This document shows positions 34,081 through 47,222 of a stretch of 64,000 bases of DNA, piece by piece. Source of the stretch: Pollenia angustigena (Eukaryota > Arthropoda > Insecta > Diptera > Polleniidae). The DNA lies in NCBI GenBank assembly GCA_930367215.1, contig OV884058.1:171908478-171972477 (forward strand). The letters run 5' to 3'. Every line of letters begins with the position of its first letter. The stretch's first letter is position 1. The notes beneath the pieces are model-generated. The model had not been told where the DNA came from and did not search any database. It worked only from the letters and a program-made list of their open reading frames with translations. Position numbers and translations under genes: made by a program.

Positions 34081-35184
34081 TTTTCTATTATTTATAAATA
34101 TTTCGGGATAAAATTGATTTGATAAGAATTATAATCCAATGAATGAATGTTCATATATTTTTGATAGTTTTGTTCAAGTTGTTTAGAAGCGAAAAAAAGA
34201 ATTCGAGCTGCAAAACAAATGAGAAGTACATGCTCACTTATGGGAAGCTTTATGATCACTTTTATTAAATGTTATTTTTTTACGAAGGAGAACCCAGAAA
34301 ATAGATCAACGTCCTAAAATTTGTATCAACGACCAATAAATTGAAATAGATAAGGCAAAAAATCTTAGTCTCATTTTAAACAACACACTCACTTGGTCAG
34401 ATCATGTAACATTTGGTTGTGGCAGAACTTACTCAATACTTAGAACACTATGGCAAACACAATGTGTAACACCAATGAAGATTCGAGTACTAATTGCGAA
34501 AACATATCTAATACCAGTCCTTACCTATGGATGTGAGATCTTTGCAAGTTGTGATTGAAATAGCAAACAGAAGTTGAAGGTAGCTTTTAACAACATTACG
34601 AGATATGTTTATGGCATAAAAAATTATGTCAGTGATGGCAATTATATTAATATTAATATTACCCCATTTTCAAAAAAACATATACGTTGTGCTATTTGAA
34701 GACTTGTTGAAAATACGAACTCTTTTTTATCTGCATAAAATTATAACCACTCGTGAACCAAATTATCTCTATAATCGTTTAAATTTTAGTCGCCTCGGAA
34801 GGAACAAGAATTTTATTCAATTAAGACACCGCACCAGTGTTGCCAAAACTTGGTGACCAAAAATGGCTAAATTTCCGGAAAAAAATGGCTAAAAATGGGC
34901 TAAAAAATGGCTAAAAGCTTTTTTAAATAAAAACACATTAAAATTCAATAACAACACATAAATAATTAATTTAAAGTTGTTGGCGATGAAATTGTGAGTT
35001 AAGATCAATTTGTTAAATAAGAACAAACGTAAATTAATATTAAAATAAATTAATATAACAAATTAAATCATCGAAAAATTCGATGTCGTTAAAATAATCA
35101 TAAGTTTTAAATAATTTGAAGGTAAATCATAATCACGACAACATTTACGCAACCTTTAACGTGCAGATCCACACTAAGAAATAA

Positions 35185-35585
35185 TAAAGAAGTATATTCG
35201 GTTAAACCCGGCTTTATGATACCCTACACCACATTAGAACCTTTGTACCAAATTGTATCAAATAATCTCTAAATTGCGACCTGTACTTTGCTCACAAGGT
35301 TTACATGGACAAACATCGTTAATTCGACTCAGGAAGTGATTCTGAGTTAATCGGTATACGTAAAGGTGGGCTTAGGAGTAATCAGACTTATTCCGGTTGT
35401 CGTTGTCGTCATCGACAGTGTCGTTTTTTGTAATAGATTAAAGTGACACACAGCCTGATTTCTTTAATCTTCTACAAAAAACGACACTGTCGATGACGAC
35501 AACGACAGCCGGAATAAGGCTGAATATTTTAAGGTGTTACAGACATCAACACAATCGCATAGTACCCTCTCCACTGTTGTGGTGG
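35185..35585 (-). repeat. Dispersed (GTCY)n-type repeat, copy 2, inside the hAT
   Basis: Reverse complement of the 1230-1465 order: GTGGAGAGGGTACTATG, GTAACACCTTAAAATATT, then (after a MITE) TATACCGATTAACTCAGAATC, GATGTTTGTCCATGTAAACC, AAGTACAGGTCGCAAT. It ends GTGTAGGGTATCATAAAGCC then GGTTTAACCGAATAT. The GTCY tract is shortened. It marks an insertion into the hAT interior. Confidence 0.7.
35383..35522. mobile_element. Near-palindromic 140-bp MITE nested in the dispersed repeat
   Basis: CAGACTTATTCCGGTTGTCG and CGACAGCCGGAATAAGGCTG ends, with arms of about 60 bp (TTGTCGTCATCGACAGTGTCG). AAT flanks both sides (35380-35382, 35523-35525). Size, CAG...CTG ends and 3-bp flank duplicate resemble the MITEs at 30002 and 31438, but the arm sequence is different. 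Confidence 0.8.
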
Positions 35586-36564
35586 TGGTATAAATATTGT
35601 ATTGTTATGGTAAAAATATTTACCTAATTGATAAAATCGAATTAACGGTTGCGATGTTTATTTGGCTAAACACCCTCTCTACTTCAGCATTAGACCATGG
35701 AAGTGAGAGCAAATTTATAGTCAATTCTGAAAATTCTGAAATTTCTAAAACAATTTTTCTACCGCCTGCATCCCTTTATTGAAATGCTTGCAACCAGAAA
35801 GAAACAGCGATGTTTGTGTTGATCCATTTTATAAATTTAATAGTGGGATACTATTCCTTTATTTTGAAAGATGATTCAGCGTCATAGTTTATAGCGATTT
35901 TCAACATTTGTAAAAGTTGTGATTTAAATTAAAGTCGTTTTAATTGTTCAAAATGTTTATTTTACTTCTTTTATTCTTTTAAAAGAAAAACGGCAAAAAA
36001 ATTTTATGGCTAAACAAGTTGAAAAATGGCTAAAAAAAAAATGGCTAATGGCTAAACTCATTTTTTAATGGCTAAACAGGGCGAAAAATGGCTAAATCTA
36101 GCCACTAAATGGCTAAATTGGCAACACTGCACCGCACACTAGTTTCGGAATGCCAATTTTTTAAAACTGCAATACGTCTCTGGAACAATCTTCCCCCAAC
36201 AATTAAAGAAACCAGCAGCGCCCTGCATTTCAAGCAACAGTTATTTAGATTTTATTCATAAATAACTAACGTTATTATAATCGCTCTCAATATTGTTTTC
36301 GTTTATAAATATGTATTTCACTATTCTTTTTTATCACTTTTTTTATATTTTATAATAACATATTTATTGTTAAAATAATATACCTGTTTTATGTTATTAA
36401 TTTGTATATTTATATGTTATTGATAACTACTTTTGATCATAACTTCATTAGATTTCTACCCACTAAAACCAATGTTTTGTTGTAGAAGTTCCAAATAAAT
36501 TATATAAATTAAATTAAAAAAAAAAAAAATTAAATTAAAGTTAGTCTTAGTTTTATTGGCTCGG

Positions 36565-36815
36565 AAAGTTCATGGCATTGAATGTTTCAAAATAATTCCT
36601 TGTATATAGCCTCCGCGACTTTTTCTTATAAACGCCATCCTGTTGGTACAATTTTTCACAATTTTTTCAAGCATACCCGGTCTTTTGGCTTCTAAAAAAT
36701 CAATCGTTGCTGATTTGTCAGCATAGACCAGAGATTTGATGTACCCCCACAAAAAGAAGTCGAATTGTCAAATCATATGAACGAGGTGGCAATTTCACAG
36801 GTCTCACCAATATAA
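36565..36815 (-). pseudogene. Mariner-type transposase C-terminal relic
   Basis: The minus strand reads RPVKLPPRSYDLT then, in another frame, FDFFLWGYIKSLVYADKSAT and MLEKIVKNCTNRMAFIRKSR...ILKHSMP. This is the third catalytic block (DxxxxDFFLWGYxK) and C-terminus of a Tc1/mariner transposase. It is a different lineage from the copies at 25796 and 44838. Only the last ~85 residues remain. Confidence 0.8.
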
Positions 36816-36823
36816 TAATGAAC

Positions 36824-37602
36824 CAGTGATGCCAGGAACAATTTCAAAAAATCCCTACGTGGCTCCAAAAAAAAATCCCTTTTTTCCCTACAACCAAAAA
36901 AACATTTTGTACATATTTATTATAATAAAATTTATTTAAAAAAAACAATTAATTTAAAAATTAACACTGTGTGACAAATTTAATTTTTTTCTTTTTGACA
37001 GAAACGCCTTTAATCTAGAACAAAACAGAGTCAAACTTCGTATTTGATTTATCATTTCCTCATTTTTTAAGAGCTTAATAGTTTTTAAGAATACTTATTT
37101 TTAATAATTTTTTTAACATAAGTATCTAATCATTTTTAGCAAACTTGGTACCAAATAAATTTAAAAAAAAAATGTTTTCTTCAGTTCCCCTGAACTTAAA
37201 TATAAATCATTTCATATTCTTAAAAGTTTTCATTTAAAATTTTTTTTAAATTTGAAATTGTATACATATTTTTATTTCTCTTAGCTTATTTTTTTACAAA
37301 TAAATTTCTATGCAGAAATTTCATTTATTGGATATTCGCTTTTAATAATCGCATACAATAGTATATGGTTTCTTTTAAAAAATACTACATTTGTACTAAA
37401 ATGCTATTGAAAAATTTCATTTTTAAATGAAAATTAGATGAATATTTACGTATTTTGAGATCCTATATTGAAAATGAGGTATAATTTCGAAAATTCCCTA
37501 CATTTGCCTTAAAATAAAATATCTGTCCATTTTTCCCTATGCTTGAAATTTTTCGAAAAAATCCCTACAAAAGGGAAAAATTCCCTACATTTGGCATCAC
37601 TG
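36824..37602. mobile_element. Non-autonomous hAT-like element, 779 bp
   Basis: CAGTGATGCCA (36824) and TGGCATCACTG (to 37602) are perfect 11-bp TIRs. The subterminal motif (A)AATCCCTAC / TTCCCTACA occurs several times at each end, always on the + strand. Flanks TAATGAAC and AACTAAAC match at only 5 of 8 positions, so the duplication is decayed or absent. The TIR pattern CAGTGxTGCCA is shared with 34835-36129. Confidence 0.7.
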
Positions 37603-38261
37603 AACTAAACGGTTTTTCTCGGTTGCTTCTATATATATTGTCGCAAGAGGGCGCTAAACTTATTTATAATGAAAAACACTGTGTAAAAAATTGGATTTTA
37701 GATGCTTTAGAAAAAAAACTGTAAAACTCTTGATTTCAATTAAAAAATTTGTAATATTAATTAAAAAAATTATTAAATTTGCACCAGTAAACAAATTAAT
37801 AGTATCAATTAAACCAGTTAATAGTATTAAGTAAACGTTTAATTTACTTGATTAAACGTATAATTCACTTGATTAAATTTTTAATTAAAACTGATTTTAT
37901 TTTTGATTAATGCTTTAATTGGTGAAAAATTTTGGAGAATTTTTTCTGTGTTATGCAAAAGAAAGGTCACACTAGTTAGCCGACACATAAGCCCATACAC
38001 TTTTGATGGGATTAATGTGCTGGTTTACTGATATGAACTTAACATTTTTTTTTTTTTTTTTGCATTATGTATTTCTTTAAGATATTAATAGAAGTTTGTT
38101 TTTCAATTATTTAACAATATTGTTAATAAAAAAGAAAACAAAGTTTTAAATTTTATTGTTTCTATTTTTACTGCTTTGAAAAATGCACTTATTTCAATAG
38201 AAAATTTAAATTTACCAAATTGTATACCCTCATCTTAGCCAAATAGGTCTTGTCACTGCAC
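37603..38261. other. No gene seen
   Basis: AT-rich. The frame 37539-37724 runs across the hAT end and is not a gene. A repeated AATTAAACNTTTAATT motif is present near 37790-37900. Confidence 0.35.
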
Positions 38262-38390
38262 AAATGGCATTCATTTTGGGGCATCCCTTGTAAAATTCTT
38301 TGGTTCTTTCAGTAGAATTGTAAGTAGTGCCTTCATGTTTTTCTGAATACTCAACACATTATTTTGTAAGCGAAGTTTTTACTGGGTACA
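38262..38390 (-). repeat. Dispersed repeat, paired with 44635-44755 in inverted orientation
   Basis: CATTCATTTTGGGGCATCCC then TTGTAAAATTCTTTGGTTCT and ACTCAACACATTATTTTGTA recur in reverse complement at 44635-44755 with about 10-15% divergence by eye. Confidence 0.7.
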
Positions 38391-38409
38391 AACATAATAA
38401 GATGAATAC

Positions 38410-40310
38410 AGTATTAATTTGGAATAAAAAATTTATATAATTCTATCTCAAAAAGCAAGGCGTTGCTAATGGATTTATTGGTCGGTGGTAGCGAGTTCCA
38501 TAGGCGGATTGAATTGATGTAAAAATGACGCTCAGAAACCTGACTTCTATATCTAATATGAATTATATCATATGATTTTCTTGAACGCGTAAAGGATATT
38601 CTGTCAAAAAGATGCACTGGTTCATGTTTGAAAATTATTTTGTGTAACAGCATTAGGGTTTTAATTTTTAACAGATTACTCAGAGAAACGCCATAAAGTT
38701 TATTTTTAAATTGGGAAATATGATCATACTTGCTTAGGTTAAAAACATATCTCAATACAGCATTGAAAGTTTTCTCAAGTTTTTCCAGGCTTGTTGAGTC
38801 ACAACTTGCAAACAGTTCGCATCCATAGAGTAAAATTGGCATGATATACGTTTTTGCAAGTAACATTCGAATATTAAACGGTGTGATGTGTTGGCTGTTC
38901 CATAGCGTTCGCAGCATTAAATATGTTTTCCCAGCAGCAGCAGTGACATGATCAGACCATGTGAGTGTATTGTTAAAAATAATGCCAATTTTTTTAGCCT
39001 TTTGTACAATTTCAATTCGTTGGTTGTTCAGCGATATCATAGGTTCAAGCGACAGTTTCAGTGTTTTTTTTTTTTTTTTTCATTATTATCCAGCATTTGG
39101 ACTTGGTGGGGTTTAAACACAAACCATTTGACTTTGCCCATGTGTGAACACGTTTTAAATCAAGATTTATTTTCTCAACACAATCATTTATATTTATCAA
39201 GGGACTACTAATATAGAGTTGTACATCATCAGCATATAGGTGAACATTACGGTCTAACAATTGTTTATCCAAATCATTTATATAAATTGAGAATAGAAGT
39301 GGCCCAAGTATCGATCCCTGTGGCACTCCCCTAAGAACAGGTAACGATTTTGATGTTATTGCTTTGATGATATTGTTTGCAATAACAGATTGACTACGGC
39401 CAGACAGATACGAAGCAACCAGACGGATGGATGAGGGTGAGAAACTTAGCATTTTGTCCAATTTCCAACAAAGAACTTGATGATCGACCGTATCGAAAGC
39501 TTTGGAATGGTCCAGTAGGATAAGGAATGATATGTCCCCAACATCAATGCTTTCTCGTATACCTTCGGATACATCAATTAAAGCTGTAGTACAACTGTGT
39601 TTTGCTCGAAATCCAGATTGTTCATTTGTCAGCAAGTTATTGTCGTTGATGTATTTATTTATTTGTTGATGAAGTAGTCGCTCAAAAACTTTTGATAAGT
39701 ACGGTAGAATAGCGATAGGACGATACTAATTGTTCGATTTTGGAGTAGGTATGATCTTAACATGTTTCCAATTTTGCGGGTAATCGCTTTTTGTAATTAT
39801 ATTATTGAAAATGTAGGTGATATATGGCAGCTTTTGGGGAATAATGGTTTTGAAGAATTTAGGATTAATGTCATCAAAGCCGACTGCATTCGATTTTATG
39901 TATTGACAGCTCATTTGTACTTCAAATTCGTTTAAACAGTGAAAAAAGAATATCTCATTTTGCTGACTTGATAATTGATTTTGCTCGTAAAAACTGACTT
40001 CACCAGGTACATTAGGGATATTGACAAAACTTTTATTAACATCGTCTACATCGGGTACCAATTCCAATTTCTCGAATAGTTTTCCAAGTTTTGTTTGAGC
40101 CAACGGCAGATATAAAACGATTAGAAAAGTTAGTTGATTTTGCACTCTTTATCATTCTATTTACTTCTCTTCCAGCCGTACAGTATTCAGAGTGAAAGGC
40201 AGTAATCTTGAAGAGTTTCCAACTTCTTTAAACAAAATCTCTGTGAGCAATAGCTGTTTTAATTTCATCATTAAGCCAATGTTTTTTCTTAGCACTTTGG
40301 CCCCTATTAT
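38410..40310 (-). pseudogene. Non-LTR retrotransposon family A, copy 3 (broken ORF2)
   Basis: Minus-strand frames read in order: HWLNDEIKTAIAHRDFV (about 40280), SNAVGFDDINPKFFK (39900), then after a stop near 39725 LTNEQSGFRAKHSC, LILLDHSKAFDTVDHQVLCW, GVPQGSILGPLLFSIYINDL and HLYADDVQLY (39635-39045). After a frameshift at a T-run (39067-39080) come the C-terminal LGIIFNNTLTWSDHV-like block, LLYGCELFASCD and RLWNSLPP (39040-38414). Domains are colinear with copy 1, but residues differ throughout, so these are separate, diverged insertions. 5' truncated near 40310. Confidence 0.9.
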
Positions 40311-44322
<4,012 letters not shown>

Positions 44323-44634
44323 CTTTATATAGATTCAGCCAAACTGAATTAAGTGTTTTGAACAGAATATGCCAAAAATAATTTACTTACCAAAGATTTT
44401 CTTGGCAGTCAAAAAATTCATTAATAAAATTTAGTTTTAATGTGCTAAATACCCAATTCTTACTATCTACTCATTTAAGAAAAGCAATTTGTTCCTTTTC
44501 AAAAAATAAATTTGTTATTTACTAAAGTTTAATAAATTTAATTTTGCACAGTTTATTAGAAGAAAATTTTAGGAATTATAAAAACTTACAAAGATCGAAA
44601 ATTTTATACACTTCAAATAAATAAAGCATAACTG
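44323..44634. other. No gene seen
   Basis: AT-rich sequence between the Helitron end and the dispersed repeat at 44635. Confidence 0.35.
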
Positions 44635-44755
44635 ACCTTGTAAAAACTTCGCCTACAAAATAATGTGTTGAGTAATCAGAAAAACATAAGAGCACTAATT
44701 ACAATCCTACTGAAAGAACCAATGAATTTTACAAGGGATGTCCCAAAATGAACGC
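44635..44755 (+). repeat. Dispersed repeat, inverted partner of 38262-38390
   Basis: AAAACTTCGCCTACAAAATA then ATGTGTTGAGTAATCAG and ACCAATGAATTTTACAAGGG then ATGTCCCAAAATGAA, the reverse complement of the 38262 copy. Confidence 0.7.
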
Positions 44756-44880
44756 ATTCAAAACTAAGTCATTATTTTTTTTACCTACATACATCCAGAA
44801 AAAAGTAGTTATAGAAGTTGTTATAGATGTAGTTATAATGGTTGATTTTTTAAGAGCTATAGAAAAGTTTCAAAAAAAAA

Positions 44881-45170
44881 ACACATAAAATTCAGAAAAA
44901 TTCATGAAATCTTTATTTGAATCGATAGTACCGTCCATATAATTTAATGTTTGAAGATTATTTCATGCAAATGTTGACCGTGACTGCGCCTCAAATGGTC
45001 CATCCGCTTAGTCCAATTTTTTTTAAAAAAAAACACATAAAATTCAGAAACATGCATGAAATCTTTATTTGAATCGATAGTACCGTCCATATAATTTAAT
45101 GTTTGAAGATTATTTCATGCAAATGTTGACCGTGACTGCGCCTCAAATGGTCCATCCGCTTAGTCCAATT
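44881..45170. repeat. 152-bp tandem duplication of the mariner 3' end
   Basis: ACACATAAAATTCAGAAA...CATGAAATCTTTATTTGAAT through TCCGCTTAGTCCAATTTT occurs at 44881-45020 and again at 45033-45170, nearly identical. It duplicates the transposase stop region and the 3' UTR. Confidence 0.9.
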
Positions 45171-45755
45171 TTGGCATACTCTTTCCAACATTTCAGCCCG
45201 TATCTCATGAATAAATGCTTCGATGTTGTCTTCCAATGCGTCAATTGAAGCGGGCATGTGTGTATAGACATGAGCTTTAACATAGCCCCACAAAAAATAA
45301 TCTAGGCGGCCAATTGACCGGTCCCGAACGTGACATAAAATGCTCACCGAACTCGCCTCTCAATAAGTCCATTGTTAAGCGTGCTGTGTGGCATGTGGCA
45401 CCGTCTTGTTGAAACCACATGCCATGCAATTCAAGCTCTTGCATTTTGGGCAAAAAAAAGTTGGATATCATCTCACGGTAGCGCTCACCATTGACAGTTA
45501 CGTTACGATTCGCATCATCTTTGAAGAACCTGTGACATTTTCTGGATGCATTGGTAGCTCTTGCAATGCTTTTGGCTGATCTTCACTCCAAAATCGACAA
45601 TTCTGCTTATTAACGTACCGAATAGCCGCTTCAGTGGGTCGATGAAACTGACCATAAAATGGAAGAAGCGCGCGATGAACTTTCTTAACATAGCACGAAT
45701 TTTGATAAAAAAATTCAATAATTTGCAAGCGTTGTTCGTTTGTAAGACGATTCAT
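45096..45755 (-). pseudogene. Mariner-type transposase, differently deleted copy
   Basis: On the minus strand, MNRLTNEQRLQIIEFFYQN, then PTEAAIR joins directly to YVNKQNCRFWSEDQPKA. The DNA-binding half and the block with the first catalytic Asp are lost. After a frameshift come MISNFFLPKMQELELHGMWF with QQDGATCHTARL (second Asp) and FGEHFMSRSGPVNWPPR. A small deletion of the CDLTP block is followed by LDYFLWGYVKAHVYTHMPAS and the C-terminus HLHEIIFKH. Copy 1 keeps more of the N-terminal domain and the CDLTP block; this copy keeps NKQNCR. Both lack the first Asp. Confidence 0.9.
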
Positions 45756-45870
45756 TGTTAAATTATAGACCAAACTGAAGATGTTTGACAGTTAAACAAA
45801 ACACGAAACGTGCGTCAGCTGTTTAAACCAGTGCTGCCAAAAAGATAATAGCTAAAAAAAAATCACCCGA

Positions 45871-47209
45871 TATAAATATATTTAATTATAAAAAAATAAT
45901 ATAACATTCTTCTTTTTTCTTCTTATTTTTTTAAAGAAAAAAGTTAACAATTCAATAGAGTTTTATAATGTGACTAATTAATATCAGCTGAATTTAATTT
46001 TTGTATGGACCAAATTTTAAAAGAGCTTACAAAATAAATTCAATGAATTGAATTAACCATACTTAATTGAATTAACATTTAATTAACCATAAGAAAAGAT
46101 TTAAAAACAAGTCGTGGTAGCTGAATGAATTCTTTAAATCGTACTGAATTTTTCTTTATACAATCCATAAATAAAAATTCAGCCGAGATAAATATACACA
46201 ATCATGTTTTTTTTTCAATTCAGCACAACTTAAGTTCTGTTACAAAAAAAAAACTTTATTAATTCCATAAATATTTCACGTATTATTTTCCATTTACCAA
46301 TCTTTAGTTAACATTACTGGGAATTAAGCACGAATAGCAAAATCTTTTGAAATTAAAATTTTGTATTCCCAAAAATTGAAATTACTTTTTGATTGTAAAA
46401 AAAAATTACATATTTTAAAAAAAAGAAAGAATAATTGCCTAAAAATATTGTAAATGGAATATTTAATCGATTTTGCATGGCTTAAATAATGGCGTTTTCT
46501 TTTCTGCAAAAAAAAGGTGGCAATTTATTTAAAAAATGCAGTTTGATGTACGTTTTTTAAAAATATTTGGCTCTCTAAAAGGGTCGCATGTGTTTTTTAT
46601 TTATATGTATATAGAAATGTTTTAACTATTAAGAATATAGCAATTAAGTCCAGCTGAATTTGTTTAAGTAAACTTAGCTAAGCTGTACACAATTTTAAAA
46701 ACATAATATTTAAAACAAATTTTCAGTAATTAAATCAGAGACTAGGAATACCAAGCAAAGAATCGAATATATGGGTAGCTCTGAATAACAATTAAACGCA
46801 ACGAAACAAATTTTAATATTAACAAAATATTTACACAATTCAGCTTAGCTGAATTCTTTGTCAGATAATATTATATAATGTACACATCATTTTTTCGTCA
46901 TTTTGTAAAATTCAGCTTAGCTGAATTAGATGTACAATATAAAAAAAAATTTTAACAATATAAAATTTGCTAAAATCTTCCCAAAATGTTAAAATTTCAA
47001 GAGGTGTTTAGCTAAATTTAAAAATGTATCAGAAAATCTTTCAAAATCAAAAGTCCAACTTGAAAATTTTTATTAAATGACAATTCAGCTGAGCTGAATA
47101 TCCGACAAAACACAACTTGCATAATTTCCTATATCGATGATTATTGAAAATCCTTTTTTAGCAGAATTGCATAATTTATAAGAAAATGATTTAAAAACTA
47201 GATAGTTTT
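45871..47209. repeat. Decayed palindrome-rich DNA (TTCAGCTnAGCTGAA)
   Basis: ATTCAGCTTAGCTGAATT occurs at 46837-46855 and 46909-46927, and AATTCAGCTGAGCTGAATA at 47081-47099. Half-sites such as CAGCTGAATT lie at about 45985 and 46652 and at 49488. TGGCGTTTTCTTTTCT (46490) is the terminus of the MITE family at 61474. Part of 46315-46395 matches the repeat at 2886. No gene seen. Confidence 0.55.
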
Positions 47210-47222
47210 ATTTGATGATTAA
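47210..47222. repeat. Left copy of 13-bp target duplication of the Jockey element
   Basis: ATTTGATGATTAA, identical to 49373-49385 on the other side of the Jockey element. Target duplication from target-primed reverse transcription. Confidence 0.85.

Larger units (their letters stand above)
34835..36129. mobile_element. Non-autonomous hAT element, 1295 bp, perfect 8-bp duplication
   Basis: CAGTGTTGCCAA and TTGGCAACACTG form perfect 12-bp TIRs. CACCGCAC is present exactly on both sides (34827-34834, 36130-36137). The subterminal zones are packed with AAATGGCTAAA: about four copies in 34860-34915 and seven in 36005-36115, all in the same strand orientation. Such subterminal motif arrays are known transposase-binding regions in hAT elements. 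The interior has no transposase and itself carries a dispersed repeat with a MITE (35185-35585). Confidence 0.93.
34285..36262 (+). pseudogene. Non-LTR family A, copy 2, split by a hAT element
   Basis: On the + strand, 34285-34834 encodes ILNNTLTWSDHVTFGCGRTY, SILRTLWQTQ, then PMKIRVLIAKTYLIPVLTYG and CEIFASCD. Each block aligns with copy 1, but with an in-frame stop after CD and frameshifts later. The same gene resumes at 36130 as RTLVSECQFFKTAIRLWNNL then PPTIKETSSALHF, ending at TAA 36260-36262. The gap 34835-36129 is exactly a hAT insertion with duplicated target. An A-rich tail lies near 36512-36528. Only the C-terminal third of ORF2 is present. Confidence 0.85.
44838..45870 (-). mobile_element. 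Tc1/mariner-superfamily element, copy 2 (deleted and partly duplicated)
   Basis: The right end AAATCACCCGA followed by TATA and the left end ATGGTTGATTTTTTAA form short TIRs next to TA. The transposase reads on the minus strand (about 45750-45090). The left 3' end carries a 152-bp tandem duplication. The family is the same as 25796-26688 (identical 5' GTGCGTCAGCTGTTTAAACCA block). Confidence 0.85.

Noticed and set aside
36824..37602. Perfect 8-bp target duplication for this hAT-like element
   Set aside because: Flanks TAATGAAC and AACTAAAC agree at only 5 of 8 positions; the element is reported on its termini alone.
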